Below are positions 25,726-34,821 of a stretch of DNA of 40,824 nt, piece by piece. This stretch comes from an uncultured Pelagibacteraceae bacterium (lineage in GTDB: Bacteria > Pseudomonadota > Alphaproteobacteria > Pelagibacterales > Pelagibacteraceae), in the NCBI GenBank assembly GCA_902524115.1, contig CABZCA010000009.1, positions 1 to 40,824 of the forward strand, written 5' to 3'. Numbering within the stretch: the stretch's first letter is position 1; each line of letters begins with the position of its first letter. The notes below the pieces were generated by a model. That model was not told the DNA's origin, did not search any database, and worked only from the letters and a program-made list of their open reading frames with translations. The position numbers and the translations under genes are program-made.

Positions 25726-26774
25726 TGTCATTAGCAATAATAACAGGATCGAGTGGTTTAGTAGGTTCAGAAGCAGTTGATTTTTTTTGTGATAATGGCT
25801 TTGATGTAATTGGTATTGATAACAATTTTAGAAAAATTTTTTTTGGAGAAGACTCATCAACTCATAAAATAAAAAATAAAATTAAAAAAAGAAATAAAAA
25901 TTTTAAACATATAAATTTAGATATAAGAAGTTTAGATGGACTAACAAAAATTTTTAAAAAATATAAAAAAAAAATAAGTTTAATAATACATTGTGCGGCT
26001 CAACCCTCTCATGATTATGCAAAAAATAATTTATTCTTAGATTTTGATATAAATGCGAAAGGTACATTAAATTTGCTAGAACTTACTAAAAAAAATTGCC
26101 CTGATGCTGTTTTTATATTTATGTCAACAAATAAAGTTTATGGTGATAATCCAAATAAATTAAATTTTGTAGAAAAAAAATACAGATGGGAATTAAAAAA
26201 AAAAGATAAATTATATAGAGGGGTTGATGAAAAATTTTCAGTAGATAGCTGTACTCACAGTTTTTTTGGTGTTTCAAAAGCTTATGCAGATCTAATTGTT
26301 CAAGAATATGGCAAAAATATTGGTCTTAAAACAGTATGTTTTAGAGCTGGATGTATAACAGGTCCAAATCATAATGGTTCACATTTACATGGTTTTTTAT
26401 CATATTTAGTAAAAGTAGCTAAGATTAAAAATAAATATTCTCTTATTGGATATAAAGGTAAACAAGTAAGGGACAATCTACATAGTAAAGATCTTATCAA
26501 TTGTTTTTGGGAGTATTTCAAGAAGCCTAAGGCTGGTGAGGTATATAATATAGGCGGTGGAAGATTTTCTAACTGCTCAATATTAGAGGCAATAAATGTT
26601 ATTGAAACTTTAACAAATCTAAAAGTTAAAAAAAAGATAATCATGAAACCAAGGATTGGTGATCATATTTGGTATGTTACTAATAATAAAAAATTTAAGT
26701 CTCATTTTCCTAAATGGAAACAAAAATATAACACTAAGGGAATTATTTCAGAGTTATTAAATAGTAGCATTTAA
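25725..26774 (+). CDS. Second RfbE-like SDR, catalytic Tyr replaced by Phe
   Basis: A 349-residue extended SDR, paralogous to its upstream partner: TGSSGLVG Rossmann loop, CITGPNHNGSHLHGF and GYKGKQVRDNLHSKDL. At the YxxxK position it has F181-GVSK185, so the usual proton-relay Tyr is missing. I recall some relatives with the same F, so this may define a sub-family rather than a dead enzyme. It ends with a 4-base overlap with a convergent membrane protein gene. Likely forms a pair, perhaps a heteromer, with the first SDR. Confidence 0.8.
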   Translation: MSLAIITGSSGLVGSEAVDFFCDNGFDVIGIDNNFRKIFFGEDSSTHKIKNKIKKRNKNFKHINLDIRSLDGLTKIFKKYKKKISLIIHCAAQPSHDYAKNNLFLDFDINAKGTLNLLELTKKNCPDAVFIFMSTNKVYGDNPNKLNFVEKKYRWELKKKDKLYRGVDEKFSVDSCTHSFFGVSKAYADLIVQEYGKNIGLKTVCFRAGCITGPNHNGSHLHGFLSYLVKVAKIKNKYSLIGYKGKQVRDNLHSKDLINCFWEYFKKPKAGEVYNIGGGRFSNCSILEAINVIETLTNLKVKKKIIMKPRIGDHIWYVTNNKKFKSHFPKWKQKYNTKGIISELLNSSI

Positions 26775-27889
26775 TCTATATTGAGAATTATTTTTTTAAG
26801 TATTGTAAGATATGGTAGAGAATAAGTTACTCCAAATGGACCAACTAATAATATTAAATAATAATAATTAGAAGGTATCATTATTTTAATATTTTTATTT
26901 ACAGATAAGTGAACAACTAAAAATAAAACCATAGTAAATATATAGTTGGAAACATACCTTGCATGATCAACTGCAACTATCAGTATTATTGTGTAGAATA
27001 AAAAAATTGAAAATATAAATTTTTTTATTTTATTAATTTCTTTAAATTTTTTAATTAATAAAAAATTAAATATAATAAAAATTATGATTGCAAAAAAATG
27101 TCTATAAATAATAGTTGTATTAAAGATGAGTAATCCTTTCCACCAATAGAGAATTTTTTCTATGAAAGTTTTACTTGTGTCAAAATATGCATGTAATGGC
27201 CATATATAGTTAGTTTTATTATAATCGGCATCTCCATAAAGAAATAAAATAAATAAGATTAAAAGATTTGCTAATATCAAGTAGCTTATCAAATATACAT
27301 TCCTGTTTAAATAACAGACATAAAAAAAAATAAATGAAGATAATAAAAATAAGTTTGTTTCTTGTATAAATAAAAAAAGTGGAGAAATCATTATTAAAAA
27401 ATTTGTAGTATTTTTATTTTTAAGAAATATAAAGAAAATTAGAAAATAAATAATAGTGAATTGATCAAATCTACCTGCATCATATCCAAAATTAATGAAA
27501 GCGAATGGCGAAATAGCTAAAATAATTAAAATTTTTTTATATTCCTTAGAGATTTTATTTAAGACAATTAAATATAATGTAATAGTTATAGTGATTACCA
27601 TAACTGAAATTAAATTAATAAAATTTTGGAAATTTTCAGATACCAGTCTATCAGGCCTAATTATTTCTACATCAGAAACTCTAATCCCAAGAAGGGTTCC
27701 AATTAAACCTCTTTTCAAAAAACCGTAATCAAAATAATTTAATAAATATGAATCCCTTATCCAAAAATTAACATTAAAACTTAATTTTTCAAATTCTATA
27801 AAAGAGAAGTTACCAATTAAATATATTAAAAGAAGAAGAAAATATAATAGTAGATTTTTTATTAAGAGATTACTCCTATTATTTTCCAT
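26771..27889 (-). CDS. Polytopic membrane protein, unknown (possible glycan-related)
   Basis: A 372-residue protein with roughly ten hydrophobic segments. Polar landmarks are FDYGFLKRGLIGTLLG (about 52-67) and GYDAGRFDQF (about 134-143), the latter in a loop between helices. The conserved charged residues in external loops are reminiscent of GT-C type membrane glycosyltransferases or polymerases, but I cannot assign a family. It is 14 bases downstream of the small protein that follows pnp, so it may be the tail of the nusA operon, though by content it belongs with the neighbouring sugar genes. Confidence 0.65.
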   Translation of the reverse strand: MENNRSNLLIKNLLLYFLLLLIYLIGNFSFIEFEKLSFNVNFWIRDSYLLNYFDYGFLKRGLIGTLLGIRVSDVEIIRPDRLVSENFQNFINLISVMVITITITLYLIVLNKISKEYKKILIILAISPFAFINFGYDAGRFDQFTIIYFLIFFIFLKNKNTTNFLIMISPLFLFIQETNLFLLSSFIFFYVCYLNRNVYLISYLILANLLILFILFLYGDADYNKTNYIWPLHAYFDTSKTFIEKILYWWKGLLIFNTTIIYRHFFAIIIFIIFNFLLIKKFKEINKIKKFIFSIFLFYTIILIVAVDHARYVSNYIFTMVLFLVVHLSVNKNIKIMIPSNYYYLILLVGPFGVTYSLPYLTILKKIILNID

Positions 27890-27903
27890 TTAATAAAAAC
27901 ATT

Positions 27904-28248
27904 TTAAATTTTTCCAACAGCTTCAAAGTATTTAGCCTCAAAACTTTTGCCAACCTCTTTTATTTTATCATTTACTGGTCCATAAACTCTAAATTGTTTA
28001 ATTTCAAAATGATTGAGAAAGTCTTTTGCAACCTCTTTTGTAAAATAATCAATATGTCTTAACCATGCTTCATTGTTTGGAAATCTTTCATGGAGGTCAA
28101 TTTCTCCATTATTTACATAATATTCATATAAATTAGGATTTCCTAATAATTTTACTTTATTGACTGTTGAGGAGATAAAATCTCTCCATCCACTGTTGAT
28201 ATCTTTTATTTTCAATAAAATATAAACGCCAACTGTCTGATCACTCAT
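27904..28248 (-). CDS. Small conserved hypothetical protein (possible ABM-like fold)
   Basis: A 114-residue soluble protein starting MSDQTVGVYILLKIKD. The size, an opening beta strand, the helical middle and the FEIKQFRVYGPV strand could fit a dimeric alpha/beta barrel of the antibiotic-biosynthesis-monooxygenase type, but no active-site motif is evident and I do not recognise it firmly. It follows pnp by 4 bases and is probably co-transcribed. Confidence 0.6.
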   Translation of the reverse strand: MSDQTVGVYILLKIKDINSGWRDFISSTVNKVKLLGNPNLYEYYVNNGEIDLHERFPNNEAWLRHIDYFTKEVAKDFLNHFEIKQFRVYGPVNDKIKEVGKSFEAKYFEAVGKI

Positions 28249-28252
28249 TTTC

Positions 28253-30325
28253 CTATATAGCAGCCTGTTTTATAGAAAGTTTAACCTTCCCTCTATCAAA
28301 GCCGATTACTTTTACTTTTACTTCGTCACCTTCTTTGACTACATCGGTTACTTTGGCAACTCTTTTATCGGCAAGCTCAGAAATATGAACTAGTCCATCT
28401 TGTTTGCCTAAGAAATTTACAAAAGCCCCAAACTCCATAATTTTCATAACTTTTCCATTATAAATTTTATTTAATTCAGCCTTTGCTGTTATGTCTTTGA
28501 TCATTTGCATGGCAATATTTCTAGACTCTTCATCTGGAGCTGCTACTGTTACTACACCTTCATCGTTAACATCGACTTTAGCACCAGATTTTTCAACAAT
28601 TTCTCTGATTGTTGCGCCACCTTTTCCAATTACGGCTGCGATATCTTTTTTATCAACAGTAACTTGTTCCATTTTTGGAGTGTGTTTTCCAACATCAGCT
28701 CTAGACTCACTTAAAGCTTTATTCATTTCAGCAAGTATGTGAATTCTTCCATTTTTAGCTTGGTTTAAAGCCTGTTCCATTATTTCAAATGTAATACCTG
28801 TAATTTTAATATCCATTTGTAATGATGTAATACCATCTTTAGTACCTGCAACTTTAAAATCCATATCTCCAAGGTGGTCTTCATCACCAAGAATATCTGA
28901 CAGCACGGAGAAATCATCACCTTCTTTTATTAAACCCATTGCAATACCCGCAACTGGCTCTTTAATAGGAACACCTGCATCCATAAGAGCAAGTGAGGTT
29001 CCACAAACAGTAGCCATTGATGATGATCCATTTGATTCAGTTATTTCTGAAACAATTCTAAATGTATAAGGAAAACTATCTTTAGATGGTAAAGACGATT
29101 TAATTGCTCTCCAAGCTAATTTACCATGACCAATTTCTCTTCTACCTGTTCCAATTCTACCTGTTTCACCAACTGAAAACGGAGGGAAGTTGTAGTGCAA
29201 CATAAATCTCTCTTTTTGAAGACCATCTAAACTTTCAATTCTTTGCTCGTCGTCAGAAGTTCCAAGTGTAGTAGTTACAATTGCTTGTGTTTCACCTCTT
29301 GTAAATAAAGCTGACCCATGAACTCTTGGTAAAATACCTACTTCACACATTATTGGCCTTACATCTGCAAGACCTCTTCCGTCAATACGATTTTTATTTT
29401 TAAGTATATCAGTTCTTACAATAGATTTTTCTAAATTTTTAAGTTGAGAGTTTACATCTAAATCAGTATAAGTTTCATTATCTTCATACAACTTTTTAGC
29501 TTTCTCAGTAATTTCTGAAATTTGGTTTGATCTTTCTTGTTTATCTTGAGTTGAGAATGCTTTTTTTAAATCTACAGTAAATTCTTCATCTAATTTCTTT
29601 TTAACTTCAGAAAGATCTTTTTTATCAACTATCCACTCTGGTTTTCTGCATTCTTTTGCAAGATCTTCGATCATTTCAATTATTGGAACAAAACCTTCAT
29701 GGCCAAATTTAACAGCATTTAACATTTCTTCCTCTGTTAAGCCATTTGCCTCAGACTCAACCATTAAAACTGCATCTTTTGTACCAGCTACTACTAAATC
29801 TAGCTTAGATTCTTCTAATTCTTTTTTTGAAGGATTCAGCACGTACTTTCCTTTAATAAAACCAACTCTAGAGGCACCCACAGGTCCCATAAAAGGCATT
29901 CCTGAGATTGCTAAAGCGGCTGATGATGCAATAATGGATAAAATATCAGCTTCATTCTCCTTATCATAAGATATTACAGTAGGTAATAGCTGCACTTCAT
30001 TTTTGAATTCATCTGGAAATAACGGCCTGATAGGTCTGTCAATTAATCTTGAAATTAGTGTCTCACTTTCTGTTGGTCTAGCTTCTCTTTTAAAATATCC
30101 ACCTGGGATTTTACCTGCTGCATAATATTTTTCTTGGTAATTTACAGATAATGGAAAGTAGTCCATATCTGGGTTTACTTTTTTTGCACCAACAACAGTT
30201 GCTAAAACTACTGTTTCTCCACATTGAGCTATAATTGCTCCATCTGCCTGCCTTGCTATTTTTCCTGTCTCTAAACTTATTTTTTTTCCACTTACTTCAA
30301 TTTCTTTTTTTATAACTTTAAACAT
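28253..30325 (-). CDS. pnp: Polyribonucleotide nucleotidyltransferase (PNPase)
   Basis: A 690-residue phosphorolytic 3'-5' exoribonuclease of the RNA degradosome. Two RNase PH domains span about residues 10-230 and 310-545; the second contains [17 protein letters not shown] and an [12 protein letters not shown] segment. A KH domain ([14 protein letters not shown], about 558-571) and a C-terminal S1 domain (about 620-688) follow. The length is normal. Directly abuts rpsO, the usual rpsO-pnp pairing. Confidence 0.98.
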   Translation of the reverse strand: MFKVIKKEIEVSGKKISLETGKIARQADGAIIAQCGETVVLATVVGAKKVNPDMDYFPLSVNYQEKYYAAGKIPGGYFKREARPTESETLISRLIDRPIRPLFPDEFKNEVQLLPTVISYDKENEADILSIIASSAALAISGMPFMGPVGASRVGFIKGKYVLNPSKKELEESKLDLVVAGTKDAVLMVESEANGLTEEEMLNAVKFGHEGFVPIIEMIEDLAKECRKPEWIVDKKDLSEVKKKLDEEFTVDLKKAFSTQDKQERSNQISEITEKAKKLYEDNETYTDLDVNSQLKNLEKSIVRTDILKNKNRIDGRGLADVRPIMCEVGILPRVHGSALFTRGETQAIVTTTLGTSDDEQRIESLDGLQKERFMLHYNFPPFSVGETGRIGTGRREIGHGKLAWRAIKSSLPSKDSFPYTFRIVSEITESNGSSSMATVCGTSLALMDAGVPIKEPVAGIAMGLIKEGDDFSVLSDILGDEDHLGDMDFKVAGTKDGITSLQMDIKITGITFEIMEQALNQAKNGRIHILAEMNKALSESRADVGKHTPKMEQVTVDKKDIAAVIGKGGATIREIVEKSGAKVDVNDEGVVTVAAPDEESRNIAMQMIKDITAKAELNKIYNGKVMKIMEFGAFVNFLGKQDGLVHISELADKRVAKVTDVVKEGDEVKVKVIGFDRGKVKLSIKQAAI

Positions 30326-30574
30326 TTACTTCCTTAAATTTAATTTTGTTAATATTGTTTTATAAGAGTCCATATTATTTTTCTTTAAATAGTCTAATAA
30401 TTTTTTTCTTCTATTGACTGCTCTCAAAAGGCCTACAGAGGAATGTTTATCCTTTTTGAATTGTTTTATGTGTTTCGATAGACTCTCAATTTTTCCAGTT
30501 AATTGAGCAATCTGAACTTCTGAAGATCCAGTATCTTTATTATGAATTTGAAGTTCTTTTACTTTTTCTTTCAT
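30326..30574 (-). CDS. rpsO: 30S ribosomal protein S15
   Basis: An 82-residue ribosomal protein that binds 16S rRNA. DTGSSEVQIAQLTGKIESLS and the KHSSVGLLRAVNRRKKLLDYL segment are diagnostic. The N-terminus is about 7 residues shorter than usual (89). The start is fixed by an AAGGA ribosome site 5 bases upstream. It begins 35 bases inside the end of rbfA, an unusually long overlap. The truB gene that often precedes rpsO is missing. Confidence 0.96.
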   Translation of the reverse strand: MKEKVKELQIHNKDTGSSEVQIAQLTGKIESLSKHIKQFKKDKHSSVGLLRAVNRRKKLLDYLKKNNMDSYKTILTKLNLRK

Positions 30575-30944
30575 TTTTTCCTTTATTTGTTTGTTTAATT
30601 AAATTTTCAATTTTTTCAGCATATTCAAAAGAGTCATCTTTTACAAAAAAAAGCTTTGGTAAAAACTTCATAATAATTTTTTTTGATAAAACTTTTCTAA
30701 TCATAAATGAAGATATCTTTAATTTTTCTAAAATTTCTTCAGAATTTTTGCCTCCTAAAGGCATTACAAATATTTTTGCAGTTTTTAGATCTGTTGACAT
30801 TCTAACTTCAGTAACAGTGATTTCTCGAGTAGATAAATTTAGAATTTTTACTTCATCCCTGATAAAAAGAGTTCCCAAAGCTTGCTTAATCATTTCACCC
30901 ACTCTTAATTGTCTTTGTGTGACAGGTTTTCCTAGATGTTTCAT
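30540..30944 (-). CDS. rbfA: Ribosome-binding factor A
   Basis: A 134-residue cold-shock 30S maturation factor with the KH-like core (RQLRVGEMIKQAL, ITVTEVRMSTDLKTAKIFV). A basic C-terminal tail, about KGKNERKSKRTSNS, is encoded by the bases that overlap rpsO. Its ATG follows the infB stop with no gap. Confidence 0.94.
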   Translation of the reverse strand: MKHLGKPVTQRQLRVGEMIKQALGTLFIRDEVKILNLSTREITVTEVRMSTDLKTAKIFVMPLGGKNSEEILEKLKISSFMIRKVLSKKIIMKFLPKLFFVKDDSFEYAEKIENLIKQTNKGKNERKSKRTSNS

Positions 30945-33161
30945 TTAAATCGTTCTTTCTGTTACTGTTGAATTATAAACTTCTATAATATCTTTTTTTT
31001 GATAATCTGCGAAATCTTTTAAGGTAATTCCACATTCCAAGCCTGCTGATACTTGTTTAGTTTGGTCTTTTTCTCTGAATATAGAACCAATTTTTCCGTT
31101 AAATATTATAGCTCCATCTCTAATAACTCTTGCATTAGAATTTTGAGTTATTTCACCCTCAACTACCTTTGAACCTGCTACTTTTCCAACTTTAGAAACT
31201 TTAAAAATTTCCAATATTTCAGCACTACCAATAATTTTTTCCTCTACATCTGGTGATAGTAAACCTGCCATCTTTAATTTAATAAAATCCAAAACTTCAT
31301 AAATTATATTGAATGATGAAATAGAAATTTTTTCTTGTTCAGCCCTTTTTTTTGCCTCTTTACTCGGTTTTACATTGAAAGCAATTATCACTGCTTTTGA
31401 AGCTTTTGCTAAAGTTACATCTGTCTCTGTAACCATGCCTATATCTGAGAGAAGTATTTTTGGTTTTACCTCATCATGTTTAATTTGATCTATTGCATTT
31501 CTAATTGCCTCTGATGAGCCATGAACATCAGATTTTATAATAATATTTAACTCCTCTGAAACTGGATTTTGAAAAGCAGAGTCTTGAGTGACAAAATTAA
31601 GAGGTATTTTTTCATCTTTTGACTCTTGAATACGAGCTTCACAAAGAGATTTAGCTTCTTTTTCATTTGGTAAAACTATAAAATCATCTCCAGATTTTGC
31701 TGCACCATTAATCCCAATTATTTCTATAGGTGTAGCAGGCTCTGCTATCTCAATATTTTTTCCATAATCATTTATAATTGCTCTTATTTTTCCCCATTTC
31801 AATCCACTTACAAAATAATCTCCTTTTTTAAGAGTACCTGCTGTTATAATTATATTTGCAACTGGTCCTCTTCCAATATCGATTTTTGACTCTAAAACTA
31901 TACCTTTAGCTTTTGTCTCAAAATCAGTTTTCAAATCTAATAATTCAGCTTGTAATAAAACAGACTCAACTAACTTTTCTAGATTATTTTTAGTCTTTGT
32001 AGAGATTTCTACCATTAGAGTATCCCCTGCTAAATCTTCAGCAATTAATTCATATTCTAATAATTGATTTTTAATCTTTTGTGGGTCTGCCTCTGGCAAA
32101 TCACACTTATTAATTGCTACAACTATAGGAACATTTGCAGCTTTTGCATGCTTTATTGACTCAATAGTTTGTGGTTTTACACCATCATCTGCAGCTACAA
32201 CTAATATTACAATGTCTGTAAGTTTTGAACCTCTAGCTCTCATTTCTGTGAATGCAGCGTGACCTGGAGTGTCAATAAATGTAATTTTATTATTTTGGTG
32301 ATTAATTTGATAAGCACCTATATGCTGAGTAATACCACCAAATTCACCTGAAACTACATTTGTTTCTCTCAATACATCTAATACTGATGTTTTTCCGTGA
32401 TCAACGTGGCCCATAACTGTAACAATTGGTGGTCGATTTTTTAAGTTTTCTGATTTGACCTCTTTTATTTTTTTAATTATCTCTTCAGCTTTTTTCTCTC
32501 TAATAGGATTGTGACCAAATTCATTTACAAGATACTCTGCTGTATCTGCATCAATAGTATGATTTATGGTTACAGTAACACCCATACCCAACAAATGTTT
32601 AATTATATTACTTGATTGTTCCGCCATTCTATTTGCAAGCTCTCTAATAGTTATAACTTCTGGAAGTTTTACTTCTCTTTTTATTTGTTGGAAGTTTTCC
32701 TTGTTATCTAGTTGGTTTAAACTTCGATTTTCTTTTTGCTTCGCTCTTTTTAATGATGCTAAACTTCTGGATTTTGCTTCAGCATGATCATCACTTAAAG
32801 CTCTTGAAATAGTTAATTTTAATTCTCTTCTTTTTCCACCAATTTTTGTAGACTTATTGTCTTTTTGTTGCGCCTCACCTTTTAGTCTTCTTGTAGCTCT
32901 CTGCTCAGCTAATTTCCTTTTTTCAAAGTCTGTGGATGGTTGTATTGAGGGTCGAGAAAAATTATTTGGTTTTGAAGAAACAGTATTACTTGGTCTAAAA
33001 CTATTATTGTTTTGCCTTGAAAATTGTGACTTTCCAGCAAATTTTGAGCTTTTTTTCTCAATTACAACAGTATTTTTAGATTTTGATTTAGCTTGTTCTA
33101 TACTACTAAAAGTTTTTTTTGAACTTCCTGATATTGATAACTTTAACTTTTTCTTTTCCAT
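30945..33161 (-). CDS. infB: Translation initiation factor IF-2
   Basis: A 738-residue GTPase that places initiator tRNA on the 30S subunit. A basic, disordered N-terminus of about 165 residues precedes the IF2_N domain. The G domain has [13 protein letters not shown] (G1), the G3 IDTPGHAAF and the G4 NKCD. Domains II and IV follow. SD-like GGAG lies just before the ATG. The gap to nusA is only 10 bases, so ylxR, which usually sits here, is absent. Confidence 0.97.
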   Translation of the reverse strand: MEKKKLKLSISGSSKKTFSSIEQAKSKSKNTVVIEKKSSKFAGKSQFSRQNNNSFRPSNTVSSKPNNFSRPSIQPSTDFEKRKLAEQRATRRLKGEAQQKDNKSTKIGGKRRELKLTISRALSDDHAEAKSRSLASLKRAKQKENRSLNQLDNKENFQQIKREVKLPEVITIRELANRMAEQSSNIIKHLLGMGVTVTINHTIDADTAEYLVNEFGHNPIREKKAEEIIKKIKEVKSENLKNRPPIVTVMGHVDHGKTSVLDVLRETNVVSGEFGGITQHIGAYQINHQNNKITFIDTPGHAAFTEMRARGSKLTDIVILVVAADDGVKPQTIESIKHAKAANVPIVVAINKCDLPEADPQKIKNQLLEYELIAEDLAGDTLMVEISTKTKNNLEKLVESVLLQAELLDLKTDFETKAKGIVLESKIDIGRGPVANIIITAGTLKKGDYFVSGLKWGKIRAIINDYGKNIEIAEPATPIEIIGINGAAKSGDDFIVLPNEKEAKSLCEARIQESKDEKIPLNFVTQDSAFQNPVSEELNIIIKSDVHGSSEAIRNAIDQIKHDEVKPKILLSDIGMVTETDVTLAKASKAVIIAFNVKPSKEAKKRAEQEKISISSFNIIYEVLDFIKLKMAGLLSPDVEEKIIGSAEILEIFKVSKVGKVAGSKVVEGEITQNSNARVIRDGAIIFNGKIGSIFREKDQTKQVSAGLECGITLKDFADYQKKDIIEVYNSTVTERTI

Positions 33162-33171
33162 TCTCCATCTC

Positions 33172-34725
33172 TCAATCTTTATATACTTTGTTTCTAGCAG
33201 ACATAATTAAATTGTCAGCTTCTTGCTTAGATAATGCAAAGTCTTCTAAGTATCCTCTTATCTTTACTCTTTCTCCCTTAACTACATCAAAAGTGCCTGT
33301 TAGTTCATCAGATGCCAAATCTGCTAGATCTGTTAAAGTTAAAACCTTTTGTTCTCCTAAAGTAACAAGCATTCCTGGAGTGAGACCTTCGTGACTTATT
33401 AAATCATTTTCTAAACCAAGGTCTTTAATTCTTTTGGATATTTCTTGTTGGTCTTTTTCATAAAATTCTTTTGCTCTATCAATAAGTTCTTTTGCTGTAT
33501 CTTCCTCAATACCTTCTATTTTTAAGAGTGAGTCTGGAGTACAATCTTTTATATCATCAATTGATGAAAATCCTTCTGCAACTAATAATTGGCCTAATGT
33601 TTCGTCAAGTTCCAAATTTTTAACTATATTGTCTGTTTTTTCCTTAAATTCAAGTTGTCTCCTCTCAGAGTCCTCTTGTTCTGTCATGATATTTATTTCA
33701 TAATTTAATAGTTTTGTAGCTAATCTTACATTTTGTCCTCTTCTACCAATTGCTTTACTCAAGTTTTCCTCTGTTAAAATAACATCAAGTTTTTTTGCAT
33801 CATTATCTACATTTACCCTCTGAACATCAGCAGGCGATAGTGCATTAGCTGCTACTATAGCAGGATCCTCAGACCAGTTCACAATATCTATTTTTTCTCC
33901 TTGAAGTTCGTTTACAACAGCTTGTACTCTACTACCTCGCATTCCAACACATGCTCCAACAGGATCAAGGGATGTATCTATAGCTTTGACACATATTTTT
34001 GCCCTGCTACCTGGATCTCTTGCTGACGATTTTATTTCTATTAGACCATCGTATATTTCTGGAACCTCCTGAATGAATAGTTTATCCATAAATTTTGGGT
34101 GTGCTCGCGATAAAAAAATTTGTTGACCTCTAGGTTCTTTTCGCACATCTAAGCAATAGGCCTTTATTCTGTCTCCGGCTTTAATATTTTCTCGTGGTAT
34201 CATTTCGTTTTTTTGAATTATTGCCTCTGTTCTACCTAGATCAACAATCACATTTCCAAATTCTAATCTTTTAACTATTCCACTTAAAATTGTATCTTTT
34301 TTATCAATGAAATCATTATACTGTCTTTCTCTTTCTGCTTCTCTCACATTGAAGCTTATTACCTGTTTAGCAGTTTGTGCAGCAATTCTTCCAAAATCAA
34401 ATGATGGCAAAGGTTGAAGAATTTCGTCACCAATATTTTTATTTTTATTGCTTTGATTTAATTTGATTGCATCATCTAAAGTAATTTCAATATTTGAGTT
34501 TTCTAGTTTCTCTACAATCAGTAGTTTTCGGAATATTCCAATATCCCCGTTGTCTCTGTCTATTTCAACTTTTATTTCATTATCCGATCCAAACTTTGAC
34601 TTTGCAGCTTTAGCTATACCTGTCTCCATTGACCCAATAATAAGTTCTTTATCAATAGATTTTTCTAATGCAACAGCCTCAGCAATTCTTAGTAATTCTA
34701 ATTTATCAGCTCTTCTATTCAACAT
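33172..34725 (-). CDS. nusA: Transcription termination/antitermination factor NusA
   Basis: A 517-residue RNA polymerase-associated factor. An N-terminal polymerase-binding domain (about 1-125) is followed by S1 (about 135-200) and KH1/KH2 domains (CVGMRGSRVQAVVNEL and KAIGRRGQNVRLA). Two helix-hairpin-helix repeats form the C-terminal region, e.g. LGQLLVAEGFSSIDDI. The ATG is 13 bases downstream of a strong hairpin-plus-U-tract. rimP, which usually precedes nusA, is absent. Confidence 0.96.
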   Translation of the reverse strand: MLNRRADKLELLRIAEAVALEKSIDKELIIGSMETGIAKAAKSKFGSDNEIKVEIDRDNGDIGIFRKLLIVEKLENSNIEITLDDAIKLNQSNKNKNIGDEILQPLPSFDFGRIAAQTAKQVISFNVREAERERQYNDFIDKKDTILSGIVKRLEFGNVIVDLGRTEAIIQKNEMIPRENIKAGDRIKAYCLDVRKEPRGQQIFLSRAHPKFMDKLFIQEVPEIYDGLIEIKSSARDPGSRAKICVKAIDTSLDPVGACVGMRGSRVQAVVNELQGEKIDIVNWSEDPAIVAANALSPADVQRVNVDNDAKKLDVILTEENLSKAIGRRGQNVRLATKLLNYEINIMTEQEDSERRQLEFKEKTDNIVKNLELDETLGQLLVAEGFSSIDDIKDCTPDSLLKIEGIEEDTAKELIDRAKEFYEKDQQEISKRIKDLGLENDLISHEGLTPGMLVTLGEQKVLTLTDLADLASDELTGTFDVVKGERVKIRGYLEDFALSKQEADNLIMSARNKVYKD

Positions 34726-34737
34726 AATTTTTTAGCC

Positions 34738-34765
34738 AAAAAAAAATGGGCCTAAGCCCATTTTT
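34738..34765 (-). terminator. Intrinsic terminator after metK / in front of nusA
   Basis: AAAAATGGGC (34742-34751) and GCCCATTTTT (34756-34765) form a perfect 10-bp stem with a 4-base loop. Read on the minus strand it is followed by a continuous run of T to 34738, the classic intrinsic form. It ends the metK operon about 57 bases after the metK stop. The nusA ATG at 34725 is just 13 bases further on, so it may also act as an attenuator for nusA. Confidence 0.9.
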
Positions 34766-34785
34766 GAAATTTCAACAATGTAATT

Positions 34786-34815
34786 TATATATAGTTATTT
34801 TTTGTTGATTTACAA
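34786..34815 (-). promoter_or_regulatory. Candidate nusA promoter upstream of the terminator
   Basis: On the minus strand a -35 like TTGTAA (34810-34815) and a -10 TATATA (34786-34791) are 18 bases apart. Transcription would start near 34779, so the leader would contain the terminator hairpin. The -35 lies within an inverted repeat TTGTTG-N5-CAACAA (34802-34818), and TTGAAATTTCAA (34764-34775) is a perfect palindrome. AT richness limits confidence. Confidence 0.4.
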
Positions 34816-34821
34816 CAATAT

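Noticed and set aside
32857..33210. Plus-strand frame of about 117 residues over infB
   Set aside because: It is antisense to the low-complexity N-terminus of infB and reads as mixed hydrophobic residues with no family motif.
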